A DNA stretch of 64,000 bases, from positions 1-64,000 of the forward strand of contig JAHWHY010000003.1 in NCBI GenBank assembly GCA_019323015.1, read 5' to 3'. Position 1 is the stretch's first letter. Every line of letters starts with the position of its first letter. Made by a program: the position numbers and the translations under genes. Below are positions 59,840 through 64,000 of this stretch, piece by piece. The notes beneath the pieces are model-generated. The model was not told the DNA's origin. It made no database searches and was given only the letters and a program-made list of their open reading frames with translations. This stretch comes from Candidatus Woesearchaeota archaeon (GTDB lineage: Archaea; Nanobdellota; Nanobdellia; Woesearchaeales; ARS49).

Positions 59840-60262
59840 ATGAATTACTTAACTACAGAAGAAGAGGAAGCACTAAAACAATACCGCCCGTTATTGGATT
59901 CTGGGAAGCATGCAGATATTACTGTAGATGATATCTTGGAAAGTCTGGATATTGCATTTCACATTGCTAAAAGCGATCCTAAAGACTTGATGTTCACGTA
60001 TGAAGCTATATTCAGGGAGTACATGAGTGATAAGTTAAGGGCAGCTTATAGGAAAAGCAGGATTGAACTGCAGGTTATTCTCCCAAAATTGTTAAAATAC
60101 GCGATTGAGTTAGGCCCCAAAATCAAGGAATGGGCAGAAGGAAGGCAGCCCAGAGAAACAATTCCTTTAGAACTAATCCCAGAAAATCACATTTACCTGC
60201 TAATTCTTAAGAAATTCGCAGAAACTGCAGAATTAGGTGAGTGGAATACTTTTGAAGATTAA
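59840..60262 (+). CDS. Hypothetical helical protein, 140 aa
   Basis: Soluble, all-helical, slightly acidic: TTEEEEALKQYRPLLD, VDDILESLDIAFHIAKSD, LQVILPKLLKYAIELGPKIKEW. No family recognised. It has two upstream repeat elements shared with other plus-strand genes and overlaps the surface-protein stop by 4 nt on the other strand. Confidence 0.65.
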   Translation: MNYLTTEEEEALKQYRPLLDSGKHADITVDDILESLDIAFHIAKSDPKDLMFTYEAIFREYMSDKLRAAYRKSRIELQVILPKLLKYAIELGPKIKEWAEGRQPRETIPLELIPENHIYLLILKKFAETAELGEWNTFED

Positions 60263-63200
60263 ATAAAAAACATTGTTGCCAAGAAGTAAATTATCAATCC
60301 TACAACCACAACGCCGACTGTTATTCCTATTCCAATTGCTTGGCTGTCTTTTGGTATGCTGTCCAGCCAGCTTGTTGTTGCTCCGCCAGTTATTTGGTTT
60401 GTGGCATTTTGTTCATTTGTTATTGTTTGCTTTATTTTGCTGTCTTGCACTTCATCTTGTGTTTCATCTTGTGCAGTGTCTTGTGTTAAACCGCCGTCAC
60501 TGATGCTTATGTTTGCAAATGGCACTACAGATGTTCCTGTGCCCATTGGCTGCTCAAACTTGTCAAATCTCATCTGTGCTCTTGTGTAATAGTTATTCAT
60601 GATTATTATTCTTATTTCAGACATTCCGTCATTGTCAAGGTCTATTGCCTTTATTTCATAATTTATCAAGGAGTATGGTACATCATGAAGCGTGAAATTC
60701 ACATGTCCTCTGTCTATGCCGTCCATTCTTAATGTGTAAGTTAAATTATTCAGTGTTATCACTGCGTTATCTAGCCTGTTCAGTGTTCTTATTTCAGGGC
60801 TTCTTTCATCAAGGTTTATTTTCCATGTTCTTGCGTAGAAAGAGCTTCCGCCCCCTCCACCTCCGCCGCCAGTACGGCGGACAGTTGTGCCTCCACCGCC
60901 TCCAGCGCTTGTTACTTGTATGCTTGTTGTGTATGTATAATCAGTTGCGCCGTATGAATCTGTGACAGTCAAGGATGCGAATTGATACCCTGTTGTTGAA
61001 TATGCATGTGTTACTGTTGTATTTGTGGTTGTAATAGTTGTTCCATCACCGAAGTTCCAGAAGTATGAGACTATTGAATCATTTAATGGCCCTCCTATGT
61101 TTGGGTCTGTTGAGCTAGATGCATCAAAAGTAAATGCCTGGTTTACTTGTCTGCTGCTTGGCGTGAATGTAAAGGATGCTGTTGGTGCAAGGTTTATTAC
61201 ATCAGAAACATTTGCTGCTCCGCTTGCTGTTGCATTGTATGTTATGTTACCTTGTGTGATTACTCCTGAATAAATCACTTTGTTTGTTATGTTTGCATTT
61301 GTTACAGTTACATTGTAAAGTGGAGAGTCATCTATGTGTGAATTGGTTATTGTTGAATATTGAACAGATGAATTTGCTCCTGTTATTGTTGAGCCTGTGA
61401 CTGCTGAAGCAAAGACATATGCACCATTTGTGATATTTGAATTCTGGACGTTTGAAAATCTTCTTACGTCAGCATCATCAATTTTTGAATTTGTGCAGGT
61501 TGAATCCCAGATAGAGCCTTGATCAAGACTGCAGTATGATACTGTGGAATTATCTATGTTTGAATGATCAGTTAAATTTGAGTGATCCACATTTGAAATA
61601 TCTATAGATGAATAGTCATCAACAAAAGAGTATGTTACATTTGAGTTCATTACCTGGCTGTTTCCTGTTATTGTGCTGCCGGTCAGGTCACTTCCTGGAT
61701 TTGGCGGGTCTACAAAAGAGTTAAGTATTGTACAATTTGTTCCTTGATAATTTTTAACAGTGGAGTTTATTACAACACATTTTGTCAATATTGATCCATT
61801 TATTACAGAATTTGTTGCATTAACACTCTGCAGTGTGCTGTTGTTCAAGGATGTTCCGTATAGTATTGAATGATTTGCTTTTGCTCCGTTTGTGAGTGCG
61901 CTTCCCTGTTCTATGATATTCTGCACAGTGTAGTTCAAGTAAGTATTATTTATGGTTGTATCACCTACACAAGCAACATGTACTGTGTCTGCTCCTAGGT
62001 TCAGTCCGCTTATTGTTCCTGAGTGTGTCAGCTGTCCTGTTGTTGTGAAGTCATTTGTCATGTTTGCGTATGCTGAATCATTCAAGGACCATCTGCAGCT
62101 TGTGTTATATGTTGTTGCAAAGCTTAGTGTGAATGATGTGTTTATTGTAGAGCCTAATGCTGGGTTAAAACTCATTTTCATTGGAGGCATTGCCACAAAT
62201 ATCCAGTGTGTTGCAGATGCTGCCAAATAATTTGGTGTTCCTGCATAAGTTGCTGTGACATTGTGTGCTCCTGCAGGTATTGGCCCGAGGTTCCAGGCAG
62301 GAGGTATTGTTCCCATTAAGGTTCTGTTAAAATACCAGTTTAGTGTTGCATTTGGCACGTTTGTGCTTGCATTTACTATTATTGTGGTGTTTGCTGGAAC
62401 ATTTATGTTGCCGTTTGTTCCATTCAAGGTCAAGTTAATCACTGCCTGCACTGGATTTACAATCAGAACTTGTGATTCATTATCCCCTGTGTAATTTTGT
62501 GTTGTGTTATAATAGCATACATATGTGTAATTTCCTGCATTTAATATGGAATTATCTGTCAATCCTGGAAGTGCTGCTCCATTTCTTGTCAAAGTAGGCG
62601 TAACGCCTGATGGAGTTGCATTGCAGCTTACATTTGCTGCTGTTCCATATGTTAATGGCGTCTGTAATGATAAAGTTACATTTACTTGTGCTGGAACTAT
62701 GGTAAAATTTGTTGATATATTTTGTGCAGTATAATTTTGTGTTGCGTTTACATAACAAAAATAGGTATATGTTCCTGCTCCCAGTATAGAAATGTCTGGG
62801 TTTGCAACAATTGTTCCGTTTCTCATCAATATTGGTGTTACTTGTGTTGTGTTTGCACTGCAGCTGACATTCGCAGGAGTTCCATACGGTATGCCATTAG
62901 GCCGCACTGGCACCATAAAGGACAAGTAAGGATTTGCCTTGTCTATTGTATAATTATGCCAAGGCGTGCTGTATTGCAGGCCGTTTGTGTAATTTGCATG
63001 CCATCTATAAGTGTAGTTTCCTGCTGCAGGCCAGTTGAAGACTGCATAATAATCATATGAAGGTGCTACGTGTGTTGTTGACCTGTTTTGTCCTGCAAAA
63101 TCTATCCACACTTTATCAACAGTTGCGTTTTGTGTTAATGGTATTGATGAATTTGTTGTGGCTTGTGCAGTTATCTGGAAGTATATTGAAGTGGCATTTC

Positions 63201-64000
63201 CGCTGTTTTGCAGGTATGTTGCTGGTGATGCAGGGCTTACATGCATGTTGCTGAAGCTGATTGGCGGGTGATTATATACATTTAAGACAATAGACTTGTT
63301 GCTGCAATTATTTGCTGCTCCTGAATCATCACATACTGTTATAAGAATACTGTTCATGCTTGTGTTTGCTGGCGTGAAGTTTACCCATCCAGAGCCTGAA
63401 TCAATGTCAAATAAGGAAGTATTGTCATAGAATGTCAGCACGTCTCCTGTATCCACGTCTCCTGCTGTGAATTGAAAGCTGTATGGCAGGTTAACCCATG
63501 CGCCTGCAGGAGGTGTTCCTGATGTAAAGAATGGATCATCATTGACAGGTGTTATCGTGATTACTACATTATTGCTTGGTGCTGAATAGTTCTGTCCGTC
63601 AAATGCTGTGAAATTAACAGTTAACACTCCGTTAAAATCTGCTGCAGGCACCAGTACTGCTTCTGTTTTATTGTCACCAAGGTCAAACTGATATGAGATT
63701 GTCATGTTAGGAACTGTTGAGTTCTTGTATGTGATATATGCTGGCTTATTGTCTATATCATAAAAATAATCAGATATGTTGAACACATAGCTTGTATCTT
63801 CTGCAAATGTTATTGCTGGTATTGTTGTGTTAAAAACAGGCGCGTCATTTACAGGTGCTACAGTTAAAGTGAACTTTCCTGTTCCTGTCAAGTGGCCGTC
63901 AGATGCAGTTATTGTTATCACGCTTGTTCCAAACGCATCTGGTGTTACAGTTGTGCAGTCAATATATTGGTTGCCTGTTATTGAGCAGTTTGCTACTGTG
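60259..64000 (-). CDS. Giant surface protein with Ig/cadherin, beta-helix and PKD domains, N-terminus outside
   Basis: The frame is open to the window end; more than 1245 residues are present. In order from the available N-side: cadherin/BIg-like repeats (DAPVFNTTIPAITFAEDTSYVF), two Ig-like modules with a TYGTxANVSCxA motif, a segment of about 250 residues with 5-6-residue periodic Asn/Ser/Ile/Val (STITNSHIDDS) suggestive of a right-handed beta-helix, a PKD domain (WNFGDGTTITTTNTTVTHAYSTTG), a Gly-rich linker and a C-terminal TM helix (AIGIGITVGVVVVGLIIYFL). Many NxS/T sites. Likely a cell-surface adhesin that contacts a host or neighbour. Confidence 0.9.
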   Translation of the reverse strand, partial: TVANCSITGNQYIDCTTVTPDAFGTSVITITASDGHLTGTGKFTLTVAPVNDAPVFNTTIPAITFAEDTSYVFNISDYFYDIDNKPAYITYKNSTVPNMTISYQFDLGDNKTEAVLVPAADFNGVLTVNFTAFDGQNYSAPSNNVVITITPVNDDPFFTSGTPPAGAWVNLPYSFQFTAGDVDTGDVLTFYDNTSLFDIDSGSGWVNFTPANTSMNSILITVCDDSGAANNCSNKSIVLNVYNHPPISFSNMHVSPASPATYLQNSGNATSIYFQITAQATTNSSIPLTQNATVDKVWIDFAGQNRSTTHVAPSYDYYAVFNWPAAGNYTYRWHANYTNGLQYSTPWHNYTIDKANPYLSFMVPVRPNGIPYGTPANVSCSANTTQVTPILMRNGTIVANPDISILGAGTYTYFCYVNATQNYTAQNISTNFTIVPAQVNVTLSLQTPLTYGTAANVSCNATPSGVTPTLTRNGAALPGLTDNSILNAGNYTYVCYYNTTQNYTGDNESQVLIVNPVQAVINLTLNGTNGNINVPANTTIIVNASTNVPNATLNWYFNRTLMGTIPPAWNLGPIPAGAHNVTATYAGTPNYLAASATHWIFVAMPPMKMSFNPALGSTINTSFTLSFATTYNTSCRWSLNDSAYANMTNDFTTTGQLTHSGTISGLNLGADTVHVACVGDTTINNTYLNYTVQNIIEQGSALTNGAKANHSILYGTSLNNSTLQSVNATNSVINGSILTKCVVINSTVKNYQGTNCTILNSFVDPPNPGSDLTGSTITGNSQVMNSNVTYSFVDDYSSIDISNVDHSNLTDHSNIDNSTVSYCSLDQGSIWDSTCTNSKIDDADVRRFSNVQNSNITNGAYVFASAVTGSTITGANSSVQYSTITNSHIDDSPLYNVTVTNANITNKVIYSGVITQGNITYNATASGAANVSDVINLAPTASFTFTPSSRQVNQAFTFDASSSTDPNIGGPLNDSIVSYFWNFGDGTTITTTNTTVTHAYSTTGYQFASLTVTDSYGATDYTYTTSIQVTSAGGGGGTTVRRTGGGGGGGGSSFYARTWKINLDERSPEIRTLNRLDNAVITLNNLTYTLRMDGIDRGHVNFTLHDVPYSLINYEIKAIDLDNDGMSEIRIIIMNNYYTRAQMRFDKFEQPMGTGTSVVPFANISISDGGLTQDTAQDETQDEVQDSKIKQTITNEQNATNQITGGATTSWLDSIPKDSQAIGIGITVGVVVVGLIIYFLATMFFI

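Noticed and set aside
60841..60900. Poly-Gly coding tract read as a regulatory GC island
   Set aside because: It is the in-frame Gly-rich linker between PKD domain and C-terminal beta domain of the surface protein.

Overview
The window looks like part of a DPANN-type archaeal chromosome, most plausibly a Woesearchaeota/Pacearchaeota relative; the lineage is an inference. Supporting signs are BRE/TATA promoters of the form CGAAA..TTTATATA 20-30 nt ahead of leaderless starts, GGAGG or GAGGTG ribosome sites inside operons, ATGA stop/start overlaps, and an archaeal gene set: DUF211, an AGOG/OGG2-like glycosylase, AbrB-PhoU regulators, a bacterial-type grpE-dnaK-dnaJ cluster, an Lhr-like helicase, TrmB and Lrp regulators, and many one- or two-TM small proteins. 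Genes are densely packed. No gene-free stretch exceeds 300 bases, and I saw no rRNA, tRNA, CRISPR array or intact IS element.

Layout. 1-2.4 kb: a truncated Ser/Thr protein kinase (STK) divergent from an FHA-caspase-like fusion. 3.3-9.2 kb: a PadR-controlled MacB/LolCDE-like ABC exporter operon with two permeases, an inserted nucleotidyltransferase, and a 74-bp tandem repeat that encodes ATGA-coupled micro-ORFs. 9.2-14.2 kb: a CPA2 antiporter, an MscS channel, DUF211 and a VIT-like membrane protein. 14.2-20.3 kb: a large Cys-rich surface protein, an AbrB-PhoU regulator and two membrane-anchored proteins with matching basic N-termini. 20.3-31.2 kb: Lhr helicase, M50 protease, a Cys-repeat secreted protein, two NUDIX-type or zinc-ribbon genes and a YrbL-like kinase. 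31.3-41.7 kb: nucleotidase, ferritin-like protein plus SOD, OGG, FKBP, DUF523/DUF1722, TspO-UvsE, PfkB and an FHA protein. 41.7-46.4 kb: the grpE-dnaK-HAD-HD-dnaJ chaperone operon. 46.4-49.5 kb: DUF3467, HTH, methyltransferase and TrmB, with decayed regulator fragments around them. 49.5-57 kb: a five-gene operon (LPF-motif protein, Lrp, STK, MoxR-type AAA+ ATPase, VWA plus HExxH protein), divergent from a second AbrB-PhoU regulator. 57-64 kb: an LRR protein with a C-terminal APH/kinase-fold domain, a small hypothetical gene, and a giant PKD/Ig/beta-helix surface protein that runs off the window.

Functional picture. The window is rich in phospho-signalling for a presumed small archaeal genome: two Hanks-type kinases, a YrbL-like and an LRR-fused kinase-fold protein, an FHA protein and an FHA-caspase fusion. 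The best candidate for an undescribed system is the STK-MoxR-VWA/metallopeptidase operon with its LPF-motif protein, followed by the STK//FHA-caspase pair and the micro-ORF repeat in the exporter operon. All functional links are inferred from domain content and gene order.
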